Assembly: GCF_003626635.1 (NCBI RefSeq)
Contig: NZ_RAZT01000002.1
Span: 124,001-188,000 of the forward strand
Reading direction: 5' to 3'
Source: Micromonospora musae
GTDB taxonomy: Bacteria; Actinomycetota; Actinomycetes; Mycobacteriales; Micromonosporaceae
Length of the DNA: 64,000 nt
Shown: piece after piece, positions 1-7,943 of the stretch
How positions within the stretch are numbered: the stretch's first letter is position 1
How the letters are laid out: every line of letters begins with the position of its first letter
Translations under genes and position numbers: made by a program
The notes under the pieces: generated by a model
The model's database searches: none
Seen by the model: only the letters and a program-made list of their open reading frames with translations
What the model was told of the DNA's origin: nothing

Positions 1-1
1 G

Positions 2-1207
2 CTCTCCGCGGCGAACACCACCATCCGGGCGCACAGCAGCTCCGTGGAGCGGGCGGCCGCCGCGCACGACCGGATGACCGCGCTGGTGTTGCGCGGCGGC
101 GGCGTGGAGGACGTCGCGGCGGCCGTGACGGAGGTGCTCGGCGGGGCGCTGCTGGCGCTGGACGCCGAGGGCCGGCTGCTGGCCCGGGTCGGCGAGATCG
201 ACGAACCCGAACGGTCGGACATCGTGGAGGCCGTCGCCGCGTCCCGCACGGAGGGGCGCAGCGTACGACGGGGTTCGCTCTGGTACGCCGCAGTGGTCGC
301 CGGGGCGGAGAACCTCGGTGCGCTGGTGCTACGCCCCGACGAGGAGCTGGTCGACGCCGATCAGCGGATCCTGGAGCGGGCGGCGCTGGTGACCGCGCTG
401 CTGCTGCTGTTCCGGCGTACCGCCGCCGAGGCGGAGGGCCGGGTCCGGGGCGAGCTGCTCGACGATCTGATCGCCCGGCCGCTGCGGGACACCGACGCCC
501 TGCGCAGCCGCGCCCGCCGGCTCAACGTGGACCTGGACGCGCCGCACGTGCTCGTGGCCGTCGGCGACGACGCGATCGCCGCCACCGGCTCGGCGCGGCA
601 GCGGGTGCTCTCCTGGGCCACCACGTACGCCTCGACCCGGGGCGGCCTGGCCGCGGCGCGCGACGGTCGGGTGGTGCTGATGCTCCCCGGCCAGGACGCC
701 GGCGGCGCGGCCCGGGCGGTGGCCCGCGACCTGTCCCGGGTGACCGGCCGGCCGATCACCGCCGGAGCGAGCGGCCCGACCACCGGGCCGGCCGCGCTCG
801 CCACCGCGTTCCGGGAGGCCGACCGCTGCCTCACGGCGCTCGTCGCGCTGGGCCGGGCCGGTCAGGGCGCGAGCACTGCCGAGCTGGGCTTCGTGGGCCT
901 ACTGCTGGGCGCGGTCGGGAACGGCGGCGACCGGGACGTGGAGGGCTTCCTCACCGCGACCGTGGGTCCGGTGGTCGACTACGACGCGCGGCGCGGCACA
1001 GCGCTCATCCGGACGCTGGAGGCGTACTTCGGGGTGGGCGGCAGCCTGGCCCGCGCCGCCGAGCAGCTGCACGTGCACGTGAACACGGTGACCCAGCGGT
1101 TGGAGCGGGTCGGGCAGCTGCTCGGCGGGGACTGGCAGCGGCCCGACCGGGCGTTGGAGGTGCAGCTCGCGCTCCGCCTGCACCGGCTGCGCTCCCCCGG
1201 CCGCTGA
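2..1207 (+). CDS. PucR/CdaR-family transcriptional regulator, 5' truncated by the window
   Basis: The open frame enters from the window edge, and residues before the first GTG (position 44) continue in frame, so the N-terminus is missing. The visible part has a GAF-like stretch (ALLALDAEGRLLARVGE) in the first 100 residues, a central CdaR/GGDEF-like region, and a C-terminal PucR helix-turn-helix with the signature AEQLHVHVNTVTQRLERV. Members of this family activate purine, amino acid or sugar-acid genes on sensing a metabolite; the effector cannot be told from sequence. It converges on the TetR gene with only 65 bp between stops. Family call is secure; target is unknown. Confidence 0.88.
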   Translation, partial: LSAANTTIRAHSSSVERAAAAHDRMTALVLRGGGVEDVAAAVTEVLGGALLALDAEGRLLARVGEIDEPERSDIVEAVAASRTEGRSVRRGSLWYAAVVAGAENLGALVLRPDEELVDADQRILERAALVTALLLLFRRTAAEAEGRVRGELLDDLIARPLRDTDALRSRARRLNVDLDAPHVLVAVGDDAIAATGSARQRVLSWATTYASTRGGLAAARDGRVVLMLPGQDAGGAARAVARDLSRVTGRPITAGASGPTTGPAALATAFREADRCLTALVALGRAGQGASTAELGFVGLLLGAVGNGGDRDVEGFLTATVGPVVDYDARRGTALIRTLEAYFGVGGSLARAAEQLHVHVNTVTQRLERVGQLLGGDWQRPDRALEVQLALRLHRLRSPGR

Positions 1208-1272
1208 GGCCGACCCCGCACCGGTCGCCAGACGCGGGTGTGCCAGGCGCGGTGCGCCGGGCACGGCCCGGC

Positions 1273-1881
1273 TCAGCGGGCCCGGATGCCCTCCAGCACT
1301 CCGTCGACCACCCGCTCGGGCAGCGCGTCGTCGTCCAGCTCGGGATGCCAGCGCAGCACGCGCTGGATCAGCATCGGCCCGGTCAGTAGCGCCAGCGCCA
1401 GCTCGACGTCGAGGTCGGCGCGGAGCTCGCCGGTCCGTATGCCGCGCTCCAGTACCTCACGCAGCCGGGCCCGCCGCGGCTCGACGATGCCCTGGTAGAG
1501 CTCGTAGCGGTCCTGGTTGCGGTTCACCTCGGGCAGCAGGCAGGACATGATCTTCTCGCTCCGCGGGTCGGTGTTGCGGCCGACGGCGCCGAGCAGCAGC
1601 ACGAGGTCCTCCCGGACCGAGCGGCCGATCGGCGTCGGCGGGGTGCCCTTGAGAATGACCAGGGCGTCGCGCAGCAGCGCGTCCTTGCCCGACCAGCGGC
1701 GGTAGATCGTCGCCTTGCCCACGCCCGCGCGGCTGGCGATCGCCTCGATCGAGAGCGTTTCGATCTTGGCGCCCTCGGCGAGCAGGTCGAGGGTGGCCTC
1801 GATGATCGCCTCGTCGGCGCGGGTGCTCCGCGGTCGCCCGGGCGACCGCGGAGCCTCGGCTTGCGACGTCATGTCGGACAT
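1273..1881 (-). CDS. TetR/AcrR-family repressor, probably of the adjacent MFS exporter
   Basis: About 202 residues beginning MSDMTSQ. The N-terminal helix-turn-helix IASRAGVGKATIYRRW is typical TetR, and the C-terminal half is the ligand-binding dimer domain. The start was placed at 1881, 11 nt after the stop of the MFS gene; the longer frame to 1971 would run into that gene and add low-complexity sequence. Co-transcription with the exporter and a perfect inverted repeat in their shared promoter (3544-3570) suggest autoregulated drug-responsive control. The ligand is unknown. Confidence 0.9.
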   Translation of the reverse strand: MSDMTSQAEAPRSPGRPRSTRADEAIIEATLDLLAEGAKIETLSIEAIASRAGVGKATIYRRWSGKDALLRDALVILKGTPPTPIGRSVREDLVLLLGAVGRNTDPRSEKIMSCLLPEVNRNQDRYELYQGIVEPRRARLREVLERGIRTGELRADLDVELALALLTGPMLIQRVLRWHPELDDDALPERVVDGVLEGIRAR

Positions 1882-1892
1882 TGTCGCCGAAC

Positions 1893-3461
1893 CTATGCGG
1901 TGCCGGCCAACTCCGGTTCGGTGGTGGTGACCTCCCGAACCGGGGCCGAGGCCGATCGACCCGGCAGCCAACGCGCCGCGACGACGATGCCGAGCGCGGC
2001 GATCAGCGCGGAGAGCGCCGCCGCCCAGTGCATGGCGGTGATGAAGGAGTCGTTCGCCGCCGCGAGCACCTTCGGCGCCACCGGCCCGAGCTCACCCGCC
2101 GCCGCGTACGCCCCGGAGATGGACTCCGTCGCGGCGTCCCGGGCCTGGGCCGGCAGGCCGTTCAGGGCCGGCTCGACGTCGCCGCGGTAGACGGCCGACA
2201 GCACCGAACCCAGCACCGCCACGCCGAGCGCGCCACCCACCTGCCGGATCGTGTTGCTGATCGCCGAACCGACACCGGCCTTCTCCCGGGGCAGCGACGA
2301 CATGATCGACTCGGTGGCGGGCGGCATGATGTTGGCCATCCCGACGCCCTGGATGAAGTAGAAGATCAGCACGATCCAGATCGGGGTCTTCGCGTCGATG
2401 AAGGCGAACGCCGCCAGCGAGATCACGGTCAGCGTCAGACCGACCACCGCGACCGCCTTGCCGCCGTACCGGCGGACCATCGCCGCGCTACGCGGGGCGA
2501 AGATCAGCTGGGCGCCGGCGAAGGGCAGGAAGAGCAGGCCGGTCTCCAGCGGGGTGTAGCCCCGTACCAACTGCAGGTAGAACGAGCCGAAGAACATCAC
2601 GCCCATCGCGGCGAAGAAGATCAGGCCGATGATGGCGACCGGCCCCGCGAACTGCGGCACCTTGAAGAGCCGGACGTCCAGCGACGGGTGGCTGCTGCGC
2701 CGCTCGACCGCGATGAACCAGGCGAGCACCGCCACGCCGCCCAGGATCGCCACCCACACCAGCGGCCGGCCGAAGCCGTGCTCGCCGCCGTCGATGATGC
2801 CGTACGTCAGCCCGACGAGACCGACGACGGACAGCAGCACGCCGAAGACGTCGATCCGGCCCGGCTTCGGGTCCCGCGACTCGGGCACCAGGAGTGCCAC
2901 GAGGATCACGCCGACCACGATGACCGGGACGTTGATCAGGAAGACCGAGCCCCACCAGAAGTTCTCCAGCAGCGCTCCGCCGAGCACCGGGCCGATCGCC
3001 ACGGCGAGACCGACGGCGCCGGCCCAGACGCCGATCGCCCGGCCCCGCTCCCGCGGGTCGAAGACGTTCGAGATGATCGAGAGCGTCGCGGGCATGATCG
3101 CCGCGCCACCGATACCCATCAGGGCGCGGGCCGCGACCAGCTGTCCGGGGCTCTGCGCGTACGCCGAAGCCAGCGACGACAGACCGAAGACCACCAGCCC
3201 GATCAGCAGGAAGCGCTTCCGGCCAGCGCGGTCCCCCAGCACGCCGAAGGTGAAGAGCAGCCCGGCGAAGACCAGGGTGTACGAGTTGATCGCCCACTCC
3301 AGCTGGCCCTGACTGGCGCCCAGACCGTGCACCGGGTCGGCGAGCGTACGCAGCGCGACGTTGAGAATCGTGTTGTCGAGGACCACCACGAGGAGGCTGA
3401 TCACCAGCACCCCGAGGATCGCCCACCTCCTCGGGTGGCCCGTGTTGTCGCGGATCTCCAT
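1893..3461 (-). CDS. MFS multidrug exporter, DHA2 (EmrB/QacA) family, 14 TMS
   Basis: About 522 residues with a hydrophobic profile fitting 14 membrane segments. It carries the MFS motif A loop GDRAGRKRFLLIG and the antiporter motif C region AVAIGPVLGGALL, both typical of proton-driven drug exporters of the inner membrane. The start at 3461 (MEIRD) has a G-rich Shine-Dalgarno about 9 nt upstream; the ATG at 3470 directly abuts that purine tract and is less likely. First gene of a two-gene operon with the TetR gene. The promoter overlaps a TetR-type operator, so induction by substrate is likely. Confidence 0.92.
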   Translation of the reverse strand: MEIRDNTGHPRRWAILGVLVISLLVVVLDNTILNVALRTLADPVHGLGASQGQLEWAINSYTLVFAGLLFTFGVLGDRAGRKRFLLIGLVVFGLSSLASAYAQSPGQLVAARALMGIGGAAIMPATLSIISNVFDPRERGRAIGVWAGAVGLAVAIGPVLGGALLENFWWGSVFLINVPVIVVGVILVALLVPESRDPKPGRIDVFGVLLSVVGLVGLTYGIIDGGEHGFGRPLVWVAILGGVAVLAWFIAVERRSSHPSLDVRLFKVPQFAGPVAIIGLIFFAAMGVMFFGSFYLQLVRGYTPLETGLLFLPFAGAQLIFAPRSAAMVRRYGGKAVAVVGLTLTVISLAAFAFIDAKTPIWIVLIFYFIQGVGMANIMPPATESIMSSLPREKAGVGSAISNTIRQVGGALGVAVLGSVLSAVYRGDVEPALNGLPAQARDAATESISGAYAAAGELGPVAPKVLAAANDSFITAMHWAAALSALIAALGIVVAARWLPGRSASAPVREVTTTEPELAGTA

Positions 3462-3526
3462 GTCCGTCATTCCCCCCGGTTAGTTCCCGCACAAATACGA
3501 TACGGGCCATACTCGAAACGCCCGTC

Positions 3527-3570
3527 AGCCTACGACGCCGATTAACGATACGGAACCGATCCGTATCGTT
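3527..3570 (-). promoter_or_regulatory. MFS/TetR operon promoter with a perfect TetR-type operator
   Basis: On the minus strand a TTCCGT (-35, 3550-3555) and TAGGCT (-10, 3527-3532) are separated by 17 bp. A perfect inverted repeat with 10-bp arms, AACGATACGG / CCGTATCGTT (3544-3553 and 3561-3570, 7-bp spacer), covers the -35. A degraded second copy (CGATACGG at 3498-3505) lies in the leader. This is the expected geometry for repression by the TetR protein encoded downstream. Confidence 0.75.
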
Positions 3571-3695
3571 AGTGTCCCGCGTCACGGCCCGCACCGGGTT
3601 TCCAATCCCGGCAACTCTCGACCCCGGAACGCCACCACCCGCCCAGCGAGGGCCCACAGAACCGACATCTGACACTGATCGCCCGCTGGGCCGGT

Positions 3696-4550
3696 GATCG
3701 ACTCGGCTTCCTCGATGTCGGGGTGTCCTGGCCGCGTAATGCCCCGACTTCATGGAACCCGAGTCGATCACCGGCATTGCCTGGGCTGATTGGCGAACGG
3801 TGTCCGGTTTGCGGCCCGCACGGGCCCTCGAATGGACCTTCGCGCGGACTCAGGCCGGCATCCCCGCGCAGAGCCCGGTCGCTGGGCAACTACCCGCCGC
3901 CCCCAGGCGCGCAACCCGGACACATCGCGTTCATCGCCCCGTGTGTACCGATGATCGACTCGGTTTTCTTGATGTCGGGCTGTCCCGGCCGCGTGATGCC
4001 CCGACTTCGTCCGCACCGGCCCTCGAATGGACCTTCGGCGGATCGGGCCGGCACCCCCGGGCAGGGCCCGGCGCTGGGCACTACCCGCCGCACCCAGGCA
4101 CACAAACCGGACACATCGCGCTCATCGCCCCGTGCGCGCCGACGATCGACTCGGCTTCCTTGATGTCGGGCTGTCCCGGCCGCGTGATGCCCCGACTTCA
4201 AGGACCCCGAGTCGATCACGAGCGGCGCCTAGGGTGATTGGTGAACAGTGTCCGGTTCGCGGCCGCGCGGGCCCTCGAACGGACCTTCGCGCGGATCGGG
4301 CCGGCGCCCCCAGGCAGAGCCCGGTCGCTGGGCACCCCCGGCCGGAGGCCCGGTCGCTGGGCACTACCCCGCCGCCCCCAGGCGCGCGAACCGGACACAT
4401 CATCCCGACCACCCCATGCGCGCGGATGATCGACTCGGTTTCCCTGATGTCGGGCTGTCCCGGCCGCGTGATGCGCCGACTTCAAGGACCCCGAGTCGAT
4501 CACGAGCGGCGCCTGGGGTGATTGGCGGACAGTGTCCGGTTCGCGGCCAC
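3696..4550. repeat. Tandem array of ~75-bp palindromes alternating with ~120-210-bp spacer repeats
   Basis: Four copies of a palindrome beginning GATCGACTCGG and ending CCGAGTCGATC lie at 3696-3770, 3953-4009 (right arm lost), 4144-4217 and 4428-4501. Between them is a second repeated block containing GTGTCCGGTT, CCCTCGAA(C/T)GGACCTTCG and AACCGGACACAT; it is shortened in the second unit and carries a small internal duplication near 4310-4360 in the third. Start-to-start spacing is 257, 191 and 284 bp. Open frames across the array appear in every phase and simply restate the repeats, so I call it non-coding. Confidence 0.85.
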
Positions 4551-4622
4551 ACGACCTGGCACGCGGCCACCCACGCTGGGCGGTTCCGGGCGGTTTCGGG
4601 GTGTGACCGGTGGCATCCTCAG

Positions 4623-4880
4623 GCCGGAATCGTGGCCGGGCCGCGGGCGTTGAACACCCCCGACGGCCGAGGTAGCAGCCCGCCGCCCGGTAGCGCATCC
4701 GACCGGGCCGGGCACGGCAAAGGCCCCCGGGAATGACGGTGGGCCGCCGGTCGTTGAACACGGTCCCGCCGCACAACCCCCTCCCGGGTCGCGGCGGACC
4801 ACGGTCAGTCACCAAGCCCCCCGGGCATGTCGCCGGGAATGATGGCGGGCCGTCGACCGTTGAACACCGTCCCGGCGCGG
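4623..4880. repeat. Three degenerate repeats, ~105-bp period, with core GTTGAACAC
   Basis: GTTGAACAC occurs at 4649-4657, 4753-4761 and 4859-4867, each about 25 nt after GGAAT(C/G) and a GGGCCG core. Spacing is 104 and 106 bp. The surrounding units are diverged but alignable. No coding frame is supported here. Function is unknown; it may be a decayed intergenic repeat family. Confidence 0.6.
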
Positions 4881-4994
4881 TGAAGCCCCCCAACTTCGCC
4901 CCGGGACACCGGGCCCCGCGAACCCCCTCTCGCGCAAGCGCCCACTCAGACTTTCCCCCCTTTCTGTGAAGCGCCCGAGCGTGGCGCTGACCTG

Positions 4995-5012
4995 CACACC
5001 CCCCCGGGTGTG
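4995..5012 (+). promoter_or_regulatory. Leader hairpin upstream of the secreted lysozyme-like gene
   Basis: A perfect 7-bp stem CACACCC/GGGTGTG with a CCCC loop ends about 15 nt before the Shine-Dalgarno GAAGGAG of the gene at 5040. It may affect mRNA stability or ribosome access. It does not match a known riboswitch that I can recognise. Confidence 0.4.
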
Positions 5013-5039
5013 GGTCATCACCCCCGAAGGAGCTTTGAC

Positions 5040-5633
5040 ATGAACACGATCATGCGTAAGAGCGTTCTCGGTATCGCTGGTCTCGCGTTCGCCGGTGGTG
5101 TCATCGGCGGCCCCGTCGCCGCCCACGCCGCCACCCCCACCATCGACACCAAGCCCGTCGCTGTCGTGCAGGCTGACAAGCCGGGCGTGGACAAGGGCAA
5201 GCTGATGCCCAACGGCACCCACGGCACCCAGTCCCGCATCGACCTGAACGACGAGCAGACGGCCAATGTGAAGGCGATCATCGCCGCCACGAAGAAGTCG
5301 GACATGAACGAGCGGGCCGCGGTCATCTCCATCGCGACGAGCCTGCAGGAGTCGAAGCTGCACAACCTGGGTCACCTGGGTGACGCCAACGACCACGACT
5401 CGCTGGGCCTGTTCCAGCAGCGCCCGACCTCGGGTTGGGGTACGCCGGAGCAGATCACCGACCCGCAGTACTCCACCACCGCGTTCCTCAAGGGCCTCAA
5501 GCAGGTCGACGGCTGGCAGGACATGCCGCTGACCGACGCCGCCCAGACCGTCCAGGTCTCCGCCTACCCCGACGCCTACGCCCAGTGGGAGCAGCAGGCC
5601 GCCGACCTGGTGAGCCAGTACTGGAACAGCTGA
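5040..5633 (+). CDS. Secreted lysozyme-like (transglycosylase-fold) protein
   Basis: 197 residues. The start is fixed by GAAGGAG 7 nt upstream of the ATG. A Sec signal peptide (basic MNTIMRK, a hydrophobic stretch, then cleavage after AHA) occupies residues 1 to about 31. The mature domain contains SLQESKL, GDANDHDSLGLFQQRPT and a downstream GWGTPEQ segment. These are hallmarks of the lysozyme-like domain found in actinobacterial cell-wall and conjugation proteins, with the Glu of LQES as candidate catalytic acid. A role in peptidoglycan turnover outside the membrane is inferred. It stands alone, followed by a strong terminator. Confidence 0.78.
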   Translation: MNTIMRKSVLGIAGLAFAGGVIGGPVAAHAATPTIDTKPVAVVQADKPGVDKGKLMPNGTHGTQSRIDLNDEQTANVKAIIAATKKSDMNERAAVISIATSLQESKLHNLGHLGDANDHDSLGLFQQRPTSGWGTPEQITDPQYSTTAFLKGLKQVDGWQDMPLTDAAQTVQVSAYPDAYAQWEQQAADLVSQYWNS

Positions 5634-5655
5634 CAACCACAAAGCAACACCTGAC

Positions 5656-5690
5656 CGCTGGCCGGCACCCCACACGGGTGCCGGCCAGCG
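5656..5690 (+). terminator. GC-rich hairpin terminator after the lysozyme-like gene
   Basis: A perfect 15-bp stem CGCTGGCCGGCACCC / GGGTGCCGGCCAGCG with a 5-nt loop begins 22 nt after the stop. It has no U-tract, as is common for high-GC actinomycete terminators. Confidence 0.75.
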
Positions 5691-5732
5691 GCGTATCCAG
5701 CCGCGGCGCCGAGGCAGGACCGGGAGCGGAAC

Positions 5733-5846
5733 GGCGCGTATCGGGATGCAGAGCAAGACCGACCGCAGAGCAAGACCAGGCGCAGAGCAAGACCGCCTCA
5801 AACGCTGCGCGACGCGGACCGGCGCGTATCAGGGTGCAGAGCAAGG
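5733..5846. repeat. Intergenic repeats with core GCAGAGCAAG and GGCGCGTATC
   Basis: GCAGAGCAAGAC occurs at 5748, 5765 and 5782, with a variant at 5836. The longer unit, GGCGCGTATC followed by TGCAGAGCAAG, occurs at 5733 and 5821, 88 bp apart. The block fills the space between the convergent lysozyme-like and livM genes. A degraded relative lies near 45207-45230. No gene is supported in 5634-5986. Confidence 0.6.
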
Positions 5847-5986
5847 CGAACCAGACCACCCCGGGCTGGCCGCAAGCAAGCGGCGAAAGCCCCCAAGCGA
5901 CGAACGCCCGCAAGCGGCGAGCGCCGACGCGCGGCCCGGGGTCGCAGCGCTGAACACCGGACGCCGAGCACCACCCCGGGGAGGCG

Positions 5987-7006
5987 TCAGCGCTGGCTGC
6001 GGGCCAGCCAACGCCGGGCCAGGACGACCGCGCTTCCCCAGATGCCGCGCCGGAAGAGCAGTACGACGAGGACGAAGATGCCGCCGGTGACCAGGCCGAT
6101 CGCCTCGAAGCCGGAGAAGGAGAGCCAGTCCTCCAGCCGTACGACGAGGGCCGCGCCGAGCACCGCACCCCAGAGCGTGCCGATCCCGCCGAGCACCACG
6201 ACGATGACGGCTTTGCCGGAGGTCGTCCAGTGCAGCACGTCGAGGGAGACGAAGCGGTGCCCGACGGCGAAGAGTCCACCGCCGAGTCCGGCGATGAAGC
6301 CGGAGAGGACGAACGCAGTGAGCTTGTACCGGTGTACGGGGTATCCGAGCGCCCGGGCGCGGGCCGGGTTGTCCCGGATGCCGACGAGCACCCGGCCGAA
6401 GGGCGAGTGCACGATCCGCCAGGCGGCGGCGAGGCCGAGCAGCACGATCGGCAGGATCGCGTAGTAGAAGTAGTAGTCGTCGGTCAGGTCCAGCCCGAAG
6501 AGGGATCGGGGCACGCCTTGCAGGCCGTTCTCGCCCTGGGTCACCGACCGCCACTCGTTGGCCACGTAGTAGACCATCTGCGCGAACGCCAGGGTGACCA
6601 TGGCGAAGTAGATGCCGGTCCGCTTCACCGCGAGGTAGCCGATGGGCACGGCGAGCAGCGCCGCGGCGAGCGCCCCGGCCAGTACGGCGGCCGGGAACGG
6701 CAGCCCGGCGTGGATGGCCACGAGTCCGGTGACGTACGCGGAGGCGCCCCAGAAGGCGGCGTGCCCGAAGGACATCAGCCCGGTGAAGCCGAGCAGCAGG
6801 TCCACGGCGACGGCGAAGAGCGCCCAGCAGAGGATGTCCACCGCCACGGCCGGGTAGAGCCCGTTCGGCAGCCACAGCGCGGCGACCAGTCCGACGGCGA
6901 GCAGCGCGTACCGGACCCAGCGGGGAGCGCGGGCCGCGGCCACCAGGCCGGACGGTGGCGTGGGCCGGCCGGCCTGCGCGGCGGGGGTGTCGACGGTGCT
7001 GGTCAT
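5987..7006 (-). CDS. livM: Branched-chain amino acid/amide ABC transporter permease (LivM type)
   Basis: 339 residues with about 8-10 hydrophobic segments and the LivM-type permease signature LMSFGHAAFWGASAYV, plus an internal GLGGGLFA segment. It pairs with the LivH-type subunit to form the membrane channel of a type I importer. Its start overlaps the livH stop by 4 nt, so translation is coupled. It is the last gene of the five-gene operon. LIV-family systems take up leucine/isoleucine/valine, but related ones carry urea or short amides; the substrate is inferred only from family. Confidence 0.9.
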   Translation of the reverse strand: MTSTVDTPAAQAGRPTPPSGLVAAARAPRWVRYALLAVGLVAALWLPNGLYPAVAVDILCWALFAVAVDLLLGFTGLMSFGHAAFWGASAYVTGLVAIHAGLPFPAAVLAGALAAALLAVPIGYLAVKRTGIYFAMVTLAFAQMVYYVANEWRSVTQGENGLQGVPRSLFGLDLTDDYYFYYAILPIVLLGLAAAWRIVHSPFGRVLVGIRDNPARARALGYPVHRYKLTAFVLSGFIAGLGGGLFAVGHRFVSLDVLHWTTSGKAVIVVVLGGIGTLWGAVLGAALVVRLEDWLSFSGFEAIGLVTGGIFVLVVLLFRRGIWGSAVVLARRWLARSQR

Positions 7007-7884
7007 GCCGGTGCCTCCTCACGGCCGAAGAGCCCGGCCGGGCGCCAGAGCAGCACGACGGCCATCACGACGAAGACGATCGTCTGGGAGACGATCGGGA
7101 AGCTGGAGAGGTACGCCTCGCCCCACGCCTGGACGAGGCCGATGCCGAAGCCGGCGGCGACGGAGCCGAAGATGGAGCCGAGCCCACCGATCACCACCAC
7201 GGCGAAGACCACGATGATCAAGTCGGCGCCCATCAGCGGGTTGACGGCCCGCATCGGCGCGGCGAGCACCCCGGCGAGCCCGGCGAGCGCGATGCCGAAG
7301 CCGAAGACGGGGGTGACCCAGCGTCCGACGTTGATGCCGAACGCCGGGGTGAGTTCGGGCCGCTCGGTGGCCGCGCGGACGACCATGCCGACCCGGGTCC
7401 GGGTCAGTGTCCACCACACGGCGACGCAGACCAGCACGGCGAAGCCGAGGATGAAGACCCGGTAGGTCGGGAAGTCGAAGAGCCCGAAGTCGACCGAGCC
7501 GCTGAGCGCCGACGGGGTGGCGTACGGGCTGGACTGCACGCCGTACCGGGATTTGACCAGGTCCTGGAGGATCAGCGTCAGACCGAAGGTGAGCAGGAAG
7601 TTGTAGAGCGGATCGAGCCGGGTGAGCCGGTGGACGACCGCCCGTTCCAGCGCCATGCCGAGCAGGCCGAGCCCGAGCGGCATGATGACCAGCGCCGCCC
7701 AGAACGGCACGCCCGCCTCGCTGAGCAGCACGTACGCGCCGAAGGCGCCGAGCATGTAGAACGCGCCGTGGGCGAAGTTCACCACCCGCAGCATGCCGAA
7801 GATGACGGCGAGCCCGAGGGCGAGCAGGGCGTAGAACGCCCCGCTCACCAGCCCGTTGAACGTGTTCTGCAGGAAGCCGGTCAT
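7003..7884 (-). CDS. livH: Branched-chain amino acid/amide ABC transporter permease (LivH type)
   Basis: 293 residues, BPD_transp_2 family, with the LivH hallmark GMLRVVNFAHGAFYMLGAF near residue 30 and GGLGSIFGSVAAGFG near the C-terminus. It is an integral inner-membrane subunit and partner of LivM. Its ATG at 7884 overlaps the stop of a 20-codon mini-frame (7881-7943) that links it to livK. Shine-Dalgarno GAGGG lies 7 nt before the start. Confidence 0.92.
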   Translation of the reverse strand: MTGFLQNTFNGLVSGAFYALLALGLAVIFGMLRVVNFAHGAFYMLGAFGAYVLLSEAGVPFWAALVIMPLGLGLLGMALERAVVHRLTRLDPLYNFLLTFGLTLILQDLVKSRYGVQSSPYATPSALSGSVDFGLFDFPTYRVFILGFAVLVCVAVWWTLTRTRVGMVVRAATERPELTPAFGINVGRWVTPVFGFGIALAGLAGVLAAPMRAVNPLMGADLIIVVFAVVVIGGLGSIFGSVAAGFGIGLVQAWGEAYLSSFPIVSQTIVFVVMAVVLLWRPAGLFGREEAPA

Positions 7885-7943
7885 CGTGCCGCCCTCGTTC
7901 GCGACTGCGGGGCTCGCAGAACCGGCTCACTCCTCGCGCTCAC
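7881..7943 (-). other. 20-codon mini-frame bridging livK and livH by stop-start overlaps
   Basis: GTG (7943) overlaps the livK stop as GTGA. The frame reads VSARSEPVLRAPQSRTRAAR, and its TGA overlaps the livH ATG as ATGA. It carries the livH Shine-Dalgarno (GAGGG, 7 nt before ATG). Whether the peptide matters is unknown; the layout would keep ribosomes moving from livK into livH. Confidence 0.5.

Noticed and set aside
1881..3545. 554-codon plus-strand frame over the first MFS gene
   Set aside because: Antisense shadow; extremely Arg/His/Asp-rich with no domain, while the minus strand encodes a clear 14-TMS transporter.
3696..4501. Possible CRISPR array
   Set aside because: Repeats are ~75-bp palindromes with long, mutually similar spacers of uneven length, and no cas gene is present.
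3723..4893. Several 100-225 codon frames in the repeat array, some repeating one another
   Set aside because: They occur in many phases on both strands and mirror the DNA repeat units; no ribosome sites or domains.
4920..5040. c-di-AMP (ydaO) riboswitch before the lysozyme-like gene
   Set aside because: Such switches often precede cell-wall hydrolase genes, but I could not find the conserved core; only a simple hairpin is present.
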